A stretch of 64,000 nucleotides of DNA from Usnea hakonensis (taxonomy: Eukaryota > Ascomycota > Lecanoromycetes > Lecanorales > Parmeliaceae). Of the stretch, positions 22,336-35,360 are shown in pieces; position 1 is the stretch's first letter, and every line of letters begins with the position of its first letter. The notes below the pieces were generated by a model. The model worked only from the letters and a program-made list of their open reading frames with translations. It was not told the origin of the DNA and did not search any database. The stretch is from positions 409,150 through 473,149 of the forward strand of contig BLJB01000001.1 in assembly GCA_013423325.1 (NCBI GenBank), read 5' to 3'. The translations under genes and the position numbers were made by a program.

Positions 22336-25206
22336 TCAGTCATCCATTGGCTTATCGCTCAATTGAACCCCATGCCTCTCCATATTTCCAGCAACACTTT
22401 CCGACCCCACGCCATTTCTGTTCCCTGTCTCCAAACTGATTCTGTTCCCTCCACCAGACCGGTTCAGGCTTCCCGTGGTCCCTTGTTTTCTAGGAGGAAA
22501 GCGACTGCTTCGTCCCAAAGACTCCCGATTTTCAGCAAAAATGGTTCCGCCAGTAGCATCCTCCGATGATGGAGTATAGGTCGAACTGGTGGTCTCATGA
22601 TTGGGTTCTGGAGCGTGGGGTAAGTCCTCAGGAATGGGTTTTGAGGTGTTGTTAATGTGGTTGATCAGGTTGCTGACACTGTTTTGCTTCGATTGCCTCT
22701 CGACCACTGGTGAGGAGCCATCGTCGGAAGGGACTTCTAAGCTAGCTCGCACACCTCGTCGAGGTGCGTCGACAACTATCGGTGAGCTCGTCTGGATTGG
22801 GAATCTGGTCGTCGGTGGATCACTGGATCGGTCCCTCCGATGACTTCGCCCGTTCGCATGGGGTGCTGGACTGCTGTTCCTCGATTTGGACGCTATTGCC
22901 CGACTTCTTGCTTCCATGTTAGCGCGGCGATTGCTTTCATCGGTACTGATGGCTCTCATGCGAGATGCATTAGAAGCAGCGCCACCACTGGGCGTATGGG
23001 AGAGAGTGGAAGCTCGTTTCAGTTCGCCGAAGATCTCTTCTTTGTGTGCAAAAAGATCACGTATAAGCCGGTAAGAGTGTCTTTCGTGCATGGTCAGGGA
23101 GTTGTCAGTGCGAGGCCGCAGAATGCAAGGCGCTAAATTGGTGGCGAGTGATGAGATGTAAGGTTCATCTGCTGATGTGAGCTCGATGAGTCGAGTGAAG
23201 TGTGTGGTAAGGGCGTCAAGGGTGGCAATATTTGCAAGACGTAATTGGCCGAGCGTGTTCTGTAGAACCGAAATTCGAGTTTGGGAGGAAGTCGAGGAGT
23301 CGGGAGTTGAATATATAGTCTTTATGATTTCATAAACCTGAGAAGAAACAAGAGAATCTATGATGAAGGTTAGCGGTTGCCTTTGATGTTTGGGTCTCCT
23401 CGGAGATATAGGGGATAAATTTTTACAGTCTTACCGGGCAACTCCAGGAGGTAGAGTTTTAGTGCACTTGCAACAATCGGTATCTCGTATCTCTCTAATG
23501 TCTCACGTGGAATGGCTTTCCCTGTGTTTATAGCGTGCCGGAGATGGTGTGTTGCCGCAAGGGGTACATCAACAAGCCAGATGCCACGACGGGCCTCGTC
23601 TCCCTCAAGATCGGGGTAGTCTATGAAATCCGGTTAGATACAAAGATTCCTGTCCCATGAAGCATACGTACGGTTGTCCAGAAAGGTGAGAATTGTGGTG
23701 ACTATTATTGGCACACGCTTCCTGTCAGCTCGTGCCCGAGCTTCAAGGTCTACTCCAAATGTCTGCTCTATTTTCAATTAGCATCTATTACGGCATGATC
23801 TCTATTTCGAACATACCATCGACCGAGTTGTAATAATTATCATAGACCTGTACCCGCGGTACGAAAGCTCCTGTCCGATAATTTTCCAGCAGATATCTGA
23901 GGTCCCCTATAGGTTGAACGGTTTCTTGATAGAGCATCATATTGTCTACAGTACTCTGGAGGCTGGGTATAGCGTTGCTGATGGCTCCAGAGAAGTCCAA
24001 GATCACTGCTTTGATAGCCTTCAGCCTATCTAGTTCGCATCGTTCCATAAATTTCAGGTGGTCGACCATCTTCTCTTCCAGCTGACAGCGTAGTTCGTCA
24101 AGTCTGCGGACGCTGGCTTTGTATCGCTCATCGGCTTCGGTCGATTCTCTGCGAAGTCTTTCTGCAGGAGTCTCATTCGGATGCGCATTGTTCAAAGGAT
24201 TCCAAGTTGACAATATTTCTCCCACAGATCCGACAGAAGACTCGATTGCATCGCTATTAGAAGCTATCGACGATACCCGGTCCAGAGGCCTCTTTTTTTC
24301 CGGAATGCCCGTTATTTGAAACACCTTTGGCCGCCATTGATAGTTCATCTTGGAACTGTTGGCAAAGGTGCTTCCAACATTTCCTATTAATCTCAAGAAA
24401 CCATTTGCGACAAGGTCCTGACCGACTCTTTCCGCCTGACTGACACTAGTAGCACCCATGTGCTTCTGTATGTATTCCGTAATGTCAGACCCGATCGAAA
24501 CATTTTGATAGATACCGAGGATAGGAACTTTAGCATCGCCCAATCTGATTGTATTCAACATGTGTGTCAAGATCTTTTTAACTTGTTCAGGGTCGTAGCT
24601 CTCATCTCCAATTTCCAAAGGCTCCTGCTCCTCGATTTCATGGGCCTCAGATAATTTAATGGTGGGTGTTGTCAGGCTTTTGGGACTCGCCATATCATTT
24701 TTCTCAGGACTCTGAAATGCTAGCTTATTCTCCTCCTCCAGATCTTCAAGCTGGCGGCACTTGTTGAAGTACGCACTTCTTAATTTCCTGACATAATCAG
24801 CCTGCTTGTCGTGTACTTTCATCCGAGATTGCAGGTCATCCTGAGAGTTTTGGACGCGGCCCTCGTGAGCTTCACACCAACGACTGAAGGGTAATACTAC
24901 CAGTTCGCTGATGTTGGACGCAATCTTCTTGTGGCTTTTCGAAGCCTCTTCCATTTCACCACGCACACCCTCATAGGCTTTGCGTAGGCTTGCTCCGTCG
25001 TCTCTGGAAAAACCGCCTATCATTCTGTCTGTAGTTGGCGCAATGTCTCCTAGCTTTCGACCATACAGTTCCTCTGCATCGGCGCGTAATTTTGCGATGG
25101 TCAACACCTGCTGATTCTCTATGACGCCCTGCTGGAGCTTCCCAAACAAAACCCCTAACCCTCCGGCGTAGTCCCCAGACCAAAATGAATCCGCAAACCC
25201 TGGCAT
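22336..25206 (-). CDS. rgd2: F-BAR/DEP/RhoGAP protein, Rgd2 type
   Basis: Membrane-curving Rho regulator; yeast Rgd2 acts on Cdc42/Rho5. Four exons, 23817-25206, 23672-23767, 23435-23620 and 22336-23357, give 897 aa. The start at 25206 (MPGFADSFW) matches the family; an ATG four codons earlier also exists. FCH/F-BAR helices occupy about 1-160 and 340-420, with a DEP domain inserted at about 211-298. A RhoGAP domain runs about 465-660 (TFGVDLEARA... LARCILRP-like NLAPCILRPR) and a Ser-rich disordered tail ends the protein. At the place where active RhoGAPs carry GxxR (arginine finger) the sequence reads GIWLVDVP, so catalysis is doubtful. Splice phases are all 1 and consistent. Confidence 0.9.
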
Positions 25207-26176
25207 CTTTGCTATCACGTAGTGCTCGACTAGCGGGTGAAAGGGTCTAATGACATTCGAGTAATGGTACTCAGTCTACCCTGTGGAGAAGTGCAAAGTG
25301 CTGCTGTTGTAGATAATTGACATGGGTTCCGGGCCAAGTTGTATGTGTAATGGAGGTATTCGGGATACGGGAATGGGCAACAATGCTAGACTCCTACGTG
25401 GGGCTCATGCAGCTTGCGAGCATTCTGAGAGAGATGATAGCAGTAGGGGAGGGCGAAAAGGGTACGGCAAGGTAAGGTAGGTAGGCACGTAGGGTGCCTC
25501 GGGTGCTTTCTAGGGCAGAAAACTTACATTGCCCTAAAAAAGGTAGGTTCCTTAGAGGTAGCCACTCTGCTAGAAAGTGGCGCTTAAAATTTTCATTCTA
25601 CTCCAGATGCCGTTCCTCCAATGTAGTGTTTCTTTCCGACAATAGAGTGCAGAGAACTGAGATAGAAAATTCTATTGAGGGTCTTGTAACCCTCCTGTAA
25701 ATGGTAGGATTGAGAGATAGGGAGCAATGGAGGTCCCGACTTACTTTAACAATAAGCGGATCAATATCGTCCAAGCATTGATACTTCTACTTTACTTTAA
25801 TTGTAAGTAATTTACTTACGTGACGGACGACTAGTCAGTATCTTAATCTGCGTTATCCGAGATCTTGGCGCACGAGTCTTGGCGCACGAGGGTCCACGAG
25901 TCTTGCTTGACTCTTGGCTTTCAGGATTCTTCGTGCAGACGAGTCAATTGCTATACATCTAATAATACTAATATACTCCGTATTCTATGTTTTATCAACC
26001 ATCGCTGTTTGCCGCTACGGCATGCGACGCATTGCTTATCGACTTCTAATGCCGTACCAGACAAGAAAGGAGCTTATGCAGGAGCGATGACCCAGGGGCT
26101 AGGGTGCGCATAGAGATATGCGCCAAAAGCTGCAATTTGCTTTCTTGATGCCCGCGGATACATCTCACAGCGCACC
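25207..26176. promoter_or_regulatory. Divergent promoter region, rgd2 and the 1,787-aa gene
   Basis: No gene found. It contains GGTAAGGTAGGTAGGCACGTAGG-like repeats (about 25470-25500) and a direct repeat of CTTGGCGCACGAG at about 25864-25890. Short frames show no recognised content. Confidence 0.45.
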
Positions 26177-29100
26177 ATGCCAGAATATCGAGGGCAGCAG
26201 CAGTTTCCCTCCCCTTATTCCAAACCAGGGCCCATGCTTCCGCCCCTTTCAAAGTACTACTATGGACCTGCTCAAGGTTGGAGTTCGACAGAATCCTCTC
26301 CTAGCCATAATGGTATGTATCTGCATCCTGCCGTCACGCTCACATGCTGATACATATGACTCGCAGGATCCTCTGGGAGCTTGAGCCATCATGACATTCA
26401 GCCGACTTTACCGTCTCGATTATCCCCTGGAACGCCGGTTCATACGTTGCCTCAATGGATGAACCATTCTCCATACTCTGCAGAATCGTCACAAGGATGG
26501 CACTCCCCTGGTCTTCCGCCCTCAGCTCCACCTGCAAGCCAATTCGCCAACACATCCCACTCCTCTCATGATTGTCTCCTCGTACCTGTCACGAGCCGGT
26601 CACGTGTCGACCTTACCTGGGACAATCCTTCTTCAGATACATCAACGTTGAGCGTGAAACATGACCAGAAAGCCGCTCCAGGTTCAGAGCCAGCATCGAA
26701 ACTGCATTTGCCAGTGATTGCACCCTTCTTCAATTCCGTATTTTATCCTTGTATGTGCTAACATGTCCACTCTCTCAGCCAAGGCCTCGTCATCAGGCCC
26801 CAGACCAGCCTATTTCCCCCGAATCGAAGACACCCTCATCTCGCATGTCAGCCACAACGATAGAAGTGCCCGTCTTCCTCCAACCAATAGCGTACGACCC
26901 CGCCTCTGCACCGCCGTTGCCAGAACCTCGTCAGCATCCACCACAGAAAGTGCAAAATCCGATCCTGTCCCCTGAGCCTGAACGGCTTCCACCACCTCCT
27001 CCACAGAAGATACCTTTGGGGCACGAGGACATGCGTCACCCCCCAAAACTCATGCCGCAGCGCCCCTGGCATGATCCACAGCATAGCAATGATGATGGGC
27101 CGCAGAACTTTTCCCAAATGTCTCAGCGCCCTCGATTTGACCCCCAGAACTCCCATGACGTGGTGAACAAACCATATAAATGGCGCGACAACGAACAGTG
27201 GGCGACGATTCCGGCTCCACAGTTCACGAGTTTTGATGTTGAAAGCGCCCTACCACCGCCAGAACCCAAAGGCGAATCCTCGCATCTCTCGCAACAAAAT
27301 CTGCCTCAATTACCCCTCGTAGACCCAAACAATGATCTTAATCACTGTAGAGCAGATGAGGTCTTACAAAAGTCATCGATCGTGCGCGTGGGTCCGAGCG
27401 ATGCCAACCGTTGGATTCCAACCTCGAAGTCGTGGGACACTCAAACCGCCTATGTCCCATCTCCAGATCAGCCACACGCCATCTTGTCCCATCCTGATGG
27501 ACGATCAATCTCTACCACTGATCTATCGGTCAACACTGCAGATGCTTCATCACCAGGGTCCCATCAAACATCCAACACGTCGTACCGGGAAAATGAGAAT
27601 CGAGATTACCGAGGTAGACCTGACCAACAGGTTGATGACTCTTTCTACTGGCACTCGGGTCGCTCCTCGTCGGACGCCGAAGAAGACCAGGCCCAGAGCG
27701 GCTCTCCAACAGCGACTCCGGGAGATGATAGCGTTGGCCAAAGAAGCTCAGCAATAACTCCAATGGAAATGCAACGCGAGCACCAAGGTTGCCCTATACG
27801 ATCCACGAGTCTTTCGCCGAAAACATCTGCGACCTACGGCGCTTCGGCTTTGGGCTTCGGTGGGCCGTCAGATTGGGAGTATTTTGGGGACTACGAGGCA
27901 GAAGAGATTGACGATGAAGAATTGTACAGTCGACCTAGACCGCGGGATTCGAAGACTTTAGTCGAGGGATCTACTGAGCTACCAGTGGACTTATCTTTTG
28001 ACTCCATAAGATCGCCTGATGAATTGGGTGTGACTGGCTCGGACTTCATGCGATCAGGAACAATGTCCTTGCATGGAACAGCTCCGGCCAGATCCCTTGG
28101 GGGTCGGTCTTCGCAAGAGAATGTTATGATGAATTTGAGGACTACAAGCGAAAGTGACAATGAAGCCGAGCCAGGGCCGCCATCACGGCATGGTCCTGTT
28201 ACCCCTCGTGCTGGGTCAGGTCCGGCCGCGTCATCCTCAGATGGTCATGGCCAGCAACGGCCAGATCTGGACGACGTAATCCGGGCATGGTCGGAAGCTC
28301 CTCACGTTGGAAAAGTCCACGAAAAAGAGCCTGGCAATAGAATTGTTCCTGACGGCGATGGAGAGCCTACGAGTATCACGGGAGCATCATTGGCGTCGAC
28401 TCCTGGCGAGAGGATGTTAGGTGTAGACGTAATCTTGAAGGGCGCACACTCGTTACCGAAATTACCAGATTTCATGGATTTCCTAGACGCAGATGAGCGA
28501 GAGCTACAGCGCAACGCCAACATGTCGTCAAATCCATCAGATGCCGTTTTAAGTGTCACGAACCATGGACGGCAAATGCAGCCTCTATCAAATCAGCAAA
28601 AGCCGGTAACTAACGACGCACCGCCGAATGCTGAGATTGAGCCCAAGAGAGAAGAGAATCAAAGCTCAAAAATGACGCAAAATATATTGCCACCAGTCGA
28701 CTTGGTAGTCTCACCGCGTCTTCCAGTATCGATTCCAATTGAGCCAGCCATCAGTAAAACGTCTTCGGACCTGGAATCTTCGCAGGACAAATTCACAGAC
28801 TCGAGGACGCAAGATTCGACACAAATTTCGCGAGATGCAATTCATACTAATTCAGACGAAAACGGTCTTGATTTGTCTCAAATGAGCAACGTCAAATTAG
28901 GTGAGCAGATTACGCAAAACGTAGTAGCAGTGGCTCGAGAAGATATCAAGCGAAATTCGCAGCAGGGTAAAGTGGAGCCCTCAAATGTATCACGAGACGT
29001 CACATCGCACGAGGCTGTTATCATAGCGTCTTCAGAGACAAGTCAGAGCTTGTCACGCAGCAACTCATCGTCGAAACAATCAATAGCTTCCCCAGAAGAA

Positions 29101-31635
29101 GGCCGTCCTCCGGTTACGCCGCACATGACATCACAGGAGAACCTCGACACAGGGGATGGCCTCAAGCGGATACCAAATCATTCACAGGAGCATGTACAGA
29201 AACCGAACACTCCCACGAGTAGAAGCAGGTCGCCATCACAGGATCTTTTCACTGGCGCACCTCCCCAAGCAGTGCTTTCTCCGCTCAACTTGGATGCACC
29301 CTTCCCGCATCATGTAAGTTCATCAGAGCTGGAAAAGGTCCAAGATCCATACTCAGATCTCGATCCATGGGGCAAAGCATCCCTGAATCGATTTGCGGCA
29401 ATGCTGCGAGAAGAATCACGTGCAGAATCAAACAAAGATAAGCTGAATATATTTAACGTCTTCACCAGTCGCGAGTCTCGCTTGCGAGTCATCTTGTATG
29501 GCACTGATGAGGAGCTCGTCATTCCACAGAAAGTGATGCCGGAAAAATTGGAGACCGCCCGAAAGCCTGGGAGGGGAGGATTTGTGAAGCAAGCTGTGGA
29601 GCGTGCCAATTCAATAGGTCTTGAACGTTCATTGAAAGCGCTGCCTGCTTTACCCACAAACCGAGAAAGCGTTGTCGGTCTCTCTGGGAACGCTCTGGCT
29701 CCATTGGTCATACAGCCTGCAAGCAAAAAGGGAGTCGTTGACTTGAAGGTTCAACCCTCGAGAGCAGACTCTAAATCCGAAGAAGAAAGTGAACTGGCAA
29801 GGCGACCATCCGGAGACAATTCTCCATCGGATGAACCTCCTTTCAATCCAGGTGGCACAATTGTAGTAGCTTCTTTGCCAAAGTCAAGTCGTGGAGTGGA
29901 TGCAGAATTATCGCAAGGCGCAAAGTCAGCTTCTCAGCACGATAGCGCTACCCCCTCAAATACATCAGAACGCGCAAGACGTGCGGGGCCCCCAAGCTCT
30001 GGCGAGCCAACCGCAGCGGGACTTGAAAAGTTTGAAGATCGTAAAAAGCCTGCACACACACCACAGAAGTACAACGAGGGTCGATCAGAGGTCAAAAATT
30101 ATTTGGCAAACCGCAAGTCCGTCTGTAGACCATATGCTACGCTTACGCAAGAATCATTAGAGAACGCATCGAGCTTCGGCAGAGAGGAAGATGGCAGGCT
30201 ACGGGGCGTGGCGAATGCCGTCACGGCACCAACTAGTCAATATAATTCCAGCTCGCAGGTCAGGATAGATGGTAGCAGTGTTGGGGCAGCATTTGTAAAC
30301 AAGCAGAAAGCGTTTGACGTCGAAGGACCGCCTGATGTGCGACGGTTTGTGAGGGCCGATTTCGATCCTTTACTTTTGGCCCTGCCAACCTCTGACGCTG
30401 TTGTCCACGAATCGGCTAGAATCTTAGATCTGAAAATGTTCATGGAGGCGGTGCCCGACGACTTTAGTTTTATTCATCAAAGTGTTGTGGCCTGGGATGC
30501 AAATGCGAAGAAGCAGCGCGAAGAGAACGATCGGCAACGACATGCAAGGCAAATGGAGTCCGAACAGAAGATCGACTCGCTATTCGATGACCATGAGATT
30601 GGGTACGGGGACATAGGGGAATTGGAAATAGAGTTCAAACGTTCAGAAGCAGCCAGGAGAGCTGATGAAGACCGCTCTGAATATCAGACTTTCGTATCCG
30701 ATGTCTTCAACCCAGTATGGACACGTTTGCACTTCGAGCTCGACCAGTTGATCCCTCATTACGATCAATACTCGAAATTGATGGACCATACGCTAGCCGG
30801 GAAAGAAATGTTCGAAGGCTCGAAAGAAGGACTGGCGCTGGGACCGACAATGAGCTCCTTTCTCGCGTTGCATCAGAAACTTGAAATCCGTCACCAAAAG
30901 GCTTTCGAGGCGGTCTTGGAGAGAGACCGGCGGCTCAAGAAGACGGAAATATCTCCGTGGTACACTTTGAGCAACATAGTCAAGGTCAAGCAGCTGGAGA
31001 AGCAATTTGAGGACGCGGAAAAGAACGCGATTATCGAATACTGCCAACAGCGTGATGCTAGAGCCAATCATCTCATGGACGTCCTGGACCAAAATACGCT
31101 TCGGGGTGTCGGAGCGAACCAGGATTACATGGAGGCAATCATGAAGGCTGTGCGTAGGATCGCGTCTGGAAGAGCATTTGCTTCTGTGCCTGGGATGAAT
31201 GAGCCAACAGCCGGGCTTGAAGAGGTAGAAAAGGCCAAAGCGATTGCCGCTCTCCTTGCTCTATCGTCAGAGCAGATTGTGCAGATATTCCACGTGGCAG
31301 ATATGCTCCTGAATTCGGCAGATTATGAAGTCTCTGTGGCGAAAGCCAAGGTTGCAAAGGCTGACCTAGCAACTCTCGCAAGACTCAAGGAAGAGAGGGC
31401 AAAGGAAGACCAGAAATTGATGAGAGACCTAGAGCACCGCCTTGCGCTTATCAGGGAAGCCTCTAGGAGGACAAATGACGAAATTGTCAAATTGATGTTG
31501 TTCCTGGGCGTCCAGAACGGACGCGCTGTCGGGGCGCCAACGCTTGCGGAATCTACAGATTCAAAACGTGAAGCAAGAATGCAAAAGGCTTTGGAGGATG
31601 CAAAAGGCAGGAATGCGTTAAAGGAGTCTGGGTAA
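26177..31635 (+). CDS. Large fungal-specific disordered/coiled-coil protein
   Basis: Three exons, 26177-26312, 26367-26737 and 26779-31635, give 1,787 aa starting MPEYRGQQQFPSPYSKPG. Residues 1 to about 1,000 are low-complexity, rich in Ser/Pro/Gln/Asp. A compact conserved-looking block near genomic 29340-29530 contains DLDPWGKASLNRFAAMLREE and an LRVILYGTDEE strand. The C-terminal 420 residues are helical and charged (DFSFIHQSVVAWDANAKK ... LEHRLALIREASRRTNDEI), predicting a long coiled coil. I know similar uncharacterised proteins in other moulds but no function. The second intron is only 41 bp, so the exon 2/3 junction is the weakest point. Confidence 0.8.
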
Positions 31636-33257
31636 ATCTATAAGACGCGTGGCGTTGTTTTTGGGATTTTTCCGATGATACCCCTTGCGCATGACGCAGC
31701 GTATTCGTGAGAGTGCGAGCAAATTGGGGTTTCAATCATTCTACAAGATATCTTCTAACATTAAGATATCTTCGTTGGGCCAACGGGCAACGAAGCGCGG
31801 ATTGTCATGAGCGTTTAACGACAGTGTTTGAGATACGCGGCCGCCTGAGACGATATAACAGTAGAACAGTATTCCATGTGGGATAAGAAAATAGCACTAT
31901 AATTGATCTGATGTACAGATATATGACCTGTAGGGGTGAGGAACGGAGCAGATGCATTCGGGCGATGACAGTGATGGCATGTCAGGAGTGGTGGCAAAGG
32001 TGACTGCGGTAGGAAGGAAGTGGTACAGGTGCAAGTGCAAATTTGGTAAGTCAAGGCCCATAAGCCTCATTATCTTTTTCCAGACGGACGAAGGTGGCAT
32101 GAGGTAAAAGACGACCTTTTCACAGCAGCAAGAAGGAGTTGGTGGTTTGATCAAGAGTAGTTGTAGAAATTAAGGTAAGATTACGAGGGAGTAGGTAAGC
32201 AAGGTACTTTAGGTAATGAATGGAAAGGCGGATGAGACGAGTTTTACCTTTTGGTCCCAGGGGTCGGTGCCACTCTCTGCCACTCTCTGCCATGCCACTC
32301 TGAGACGCGTCGACCATGGACCACGAGACAACGACTGGCCTTTGGACTTGAACACTAACATCAAGATACACCCCTTTCCATGTATTCTTATATTTCTTTC
32401 TTTTTCAAATTTGAGCGGCTACAGAATATCCAAAAGGATAAATAAGTAAGTACAGGAAGAGAAGCAGGATGCGCATAATTATTTTACCTACGTGGTTAAG
32501 TAACTCCACGTTACTCCACCTCCGTACTCAAAATCTGCTCAACCATTTTTGACGTCATCCCGTGATACCGTCCTGCTGGAAGGGTGGATATGGCCTTGGC
32601 TTTTCTGCCTTAGCGTCCTTAGCGCCCTTAGCGTCCCTTAGCGAACAGCTCCAGCCTCCCTTGAGTCCCTTCCTCTTTAAAAGTGACCTTTCTTTCCAAC
32701 CCTTTTTTACTTTACACTCACTGGCACCGCCACCTCTACGCCCCCCCTTAAGAAATATGTTTTCTCCATTATTCATGTACTTATTAGCTCTTCACTTTCG
32801 CAACCTTGACCACTTGACAACATAATTCTGCATTCGATGCTTCACCTACAATACCACCTCTTCCACTTACTATACATTTACTATACCCTTACTATTCACT
32901 CTCCATATCTTTTCGCGACATCGGAATCTCCTTCTCAAAATCTCTCCTATCCATCTTTCTCCTCCATTTCGACTGTTCCAGCTCTCTTCCGGCGTCGCTG
33001 AATGTAATTTCAAGATTCAGCACCTTCAGCAAAAGATAAAACATACTTAATTGTTTCCTGCGACAACTCTTCAAAAAGGTTTTTGGTGCCTCGGACCAGT
33101 ACACGTTGGGTCTGCAGTCTAGCTTTTTTGATCAACTTGATCCCTTCTTACCAGGCAAATGTGTCCTTCACTGGCCTGGAACCGTCTTTCCTGTGTCACT
33201 CTTGTGCATACACCTCGAGGCAGCTCTTTCTCGGATCAATTGTACCGCCTCATTTAG
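31636..33257. promoter_or_regulatory. Long intergenic and 5' leader of the azf1-like gene
   Basis: No protein gene recognised. It contains a degenerate 9-10-bp tandem repeat CTTAGCGTC (four copies, 32609-32643) and tandem CCACTCTCTG copies (32271-32290). From about 32640 to 33000 the plus strand is strongly pyrimidine-rich with several upstream ATGs, including a 54-codon uORF at 32837-33001. This is typical of a long regulated leader. Confidence 0.5.
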
Positions 33258-35360
33258 ATGGCAGATTCCGTGACGTCTACAGCAACGTCCAGTCCGACGG
33301 CAGCCCTGACGGACCGGCCCTCTGACGCCCCCACCCCCGTCTCTATCACTCCCTCACCCAAGCTCCCAACCCTTTCGCACGCTGTTGACTTCGCCGTATC
33401 CCCAAGTAATCGGAAACGACGTCGTGAATCAAACAAAACCGCATCGGCTACTAGCCCCGATGCTAAGCCATTGAAGTGGTCAAAAACTTCCAGGTCAGCC
33501 CTTTCCCCTGAATACACTCCGAAGGTCCTCACTGGGGCTGCAGCTTTGGTGGACGAGCAAAGGGAAAGAGACGGTATTGACGGCCGCCAAGCAAGCCCGA
33601 ATCCTGCGCACAAGGCACTTGGGCAATTGTCAGGGTCACAAGCGAGTGGCATGAGCAGGTTACAGGATGCGCCGAGCGAGGCATCTACCTTGAGCAATAC
33701 TCTTGTTGAAAAGACTCCTTCCGTTAAATTACCTATCGCCGGGGGCTCAGTCGCTCCCAGTGAGAGTCCAGTTCAGATAAGCGTCCAGAGTACGGCCGCC
33801 CCAACGATCACTGCCAATGGTACTCCAGTAGCAAGCCCAGGTCAGATGGATGATGTTGTGGGCGACGATGACGATGATGATGACGACGATGATGACGACG
33901 AAGATGACGGACCAGGTCAAGGTGAGACGGGTCGGGCAAGAAACGATGACGTCGGGACGGATCCAGAAGAGGGCCGCTCCAATAAGGCCTTTACCTACCC
34001 CGGTCCAATATTGGCCGCTCAAGCACACCGAACGTCAAGCTTACCACAGTCTGGGTATGGTAGCGGTAGAGCCAATACCAGGTCTCCATCCACCAAGAGA
34101 CACAAGTGCCCGTACTGCAGTACTGATTTTACCAGGCATCACAATCTGAAGAGCCACCTCCTCACTCATAGCCATGAAAAGCCCTACCAATGCGACACTT
34201 GTGAAGCACGATTTCGACGTTTACATGACTTGAAACGGCATACTAAGCTCCACACTGGCGAGAGACCTCACGTCTGCCCCAAATGTGATCGGAGTTTCGC
34301 TCGTGGCGACGCACTAGCAAGACATAACAAGGGTCAGGGTGGTTGTGCTGGGAGGAGGTCTAGCATGGGCAGTTTTGGTGGCGATGAAAAGCACGAAGAG
34401 AGAATGAGGGCTGGTGACGGAGACAGTATGCCTGGCATTATGTATACTGCCGAGGCTTCCCACGAACCAGAGCACATGGACGAAGACATTGATAGTCCCA
34501 GTGGGAGGAGCCTTCCTAGCATTCGAAAGCATGATGCCTCTGCTGATGAGCACCACGGACATGCATCTGAACCTCAGTCCTTGTATCAATCACGACAACC
34601 CAGCACCTATCCGCCTGTAGCCGCCCGGCAGCCTACAGGTGGCCTTTATCCGCCGTCGAATGCAAGCCCAAGAGTCGGCTCGGGGCCCTCAAACTCGCAG
34701 TCCTCGCTCGGCCTATCCTCATATCCTCCTCCTGGTTCTGGTCTTTCCGGCGGATTCCAGGCTTCTGGTTCCAATGTTTTCGCCCAAGGCAGCATGACTG
34801 AGAGCCCAAAACCGCTTTCACCATCTGGCATGACATCCCACCAGCCGGGCCATCCAGACACCGGAATTCATCGTAATAGGTCTCCAAGCATAACCCAGCA
34901 ATTCCAGCACGCTCAATACGGTAGACGCACTACGGGTCACAACGTTTCGCCGCCAATGAGTTTACCACCCCCGAATCCTAGCCCGGGTCATCCCCATCCT
35001 CCTCAACTACCCTCGCTGCCTGGTTTAACCCCCCCAGAAACTAGGTTTACCTTGCACAACCAAGCCACAGGGTCGTCTCAGCCGCACGCCGGCGCCTCAA
35101 ATAGCCTTTCCGGACCTCTAACACATGGACCCAATTCACCAAGCTATCCACCAGGTGCGACGTCCTCAGCAAACAACAGCCTTTCTAGCCACAGTACTGG
35201 GCCTCAATCCAGTATCGATAGGTCTCACAATCCTTTCGCCCAATCGACGGAACAGCTTTGGGCTTATGTTCGAAGTCTAGAGGTCAAAGTCGATAGATTG
35301 CAGGATGAAGTCGCTTCGTTGAAGAGGCGAGCGAGTGGTGGTCTTCATGACCATCACTAG
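33258..35360 (+). CDS. azf1: C2H2 zinc-finger transcription factor, Azf1-like
   Basis: Single exon, 700 aa. Three adjacent C2H2 fingers bind DNA: finger 1 Cys284-His304 (CPYCSTDFTRHHNLKSHLLTH), finger 2 Cys312-His332, finger 3 from Cys340, whose last ligands are His356 and probably Cys363 (HNKGQGGC). The TGEKP-type linkers read SHEKPYQ and TGERPHV. A run of almost pure Asp lies at 202-214 (acidic, possibly activating). The long C-terminus is Ser/Pro/Gly-rich and ends in a short coiled coil (EQLWAYVRSLEVKVDRLQDE) that could dimerise. The finger set matches what is annotated Azf1 in moulds; yeast Azf1 responds to carbon source. The leader has an uORF. Confidence 0.9.
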   Translation: MADSVTSTATSSPTAALTDRPSDAPTPVSITPSPKLPTLSHAVDFAVSPSNRKRRRESNKTASATSPDAKPLKWSKTSRSALSPEYTPKVLTGAAALVDEQRERDGIDGRQASPNPAHKALGQLSGSQASGMSRLQDAPSEASTLSNTLVEKTPSVKLPIAGGSVAPSESPVQISVQSTAAPTITANGTPVASPGQMDDVVGDDDDDDDDDDDDEDDGPGQGETGRARNDDVGTDPEEGRSNKAFTYPGPILAAQAHRTSSLPQSGYGSGRANTRSPSTKRHKCPYCSTDFTRHHNLKSHLLTHSHEKPYQCDTCEARFRRLHDLKRHTKLHTGERPHVCPKCDRSFARGDALARHNKGQGGCAGRRSSMGSFGGDEKHEERMRAGDGDSMPGIMYTAEASHEPEHMDEDIDSPSGRSLPSIRKHDASADEHHGHASEPQSLYQSRQPSTYPPVAARQPTGGLYPPSNASPRVGSGPSNSQSSLGLSSYPPPGSGLSGGFQASGSNVFAQGSMTESPKPLSPSGMTSHQPGHPDTGIHRNRSPSITQQFQHAQYGRRTTGHNVSPPMSLPPPNPSPGHPHPPQLPSLPGLTPPETRFTLHNQATGSSQPHAGASNSLSGPLTHGPNSPSYPPGATSSANNSLSSHSTGPQSSIDRSHNPFAQSTEQLWAYVRSLEVKVDRLQDEVASLKRRASGGLHDHH

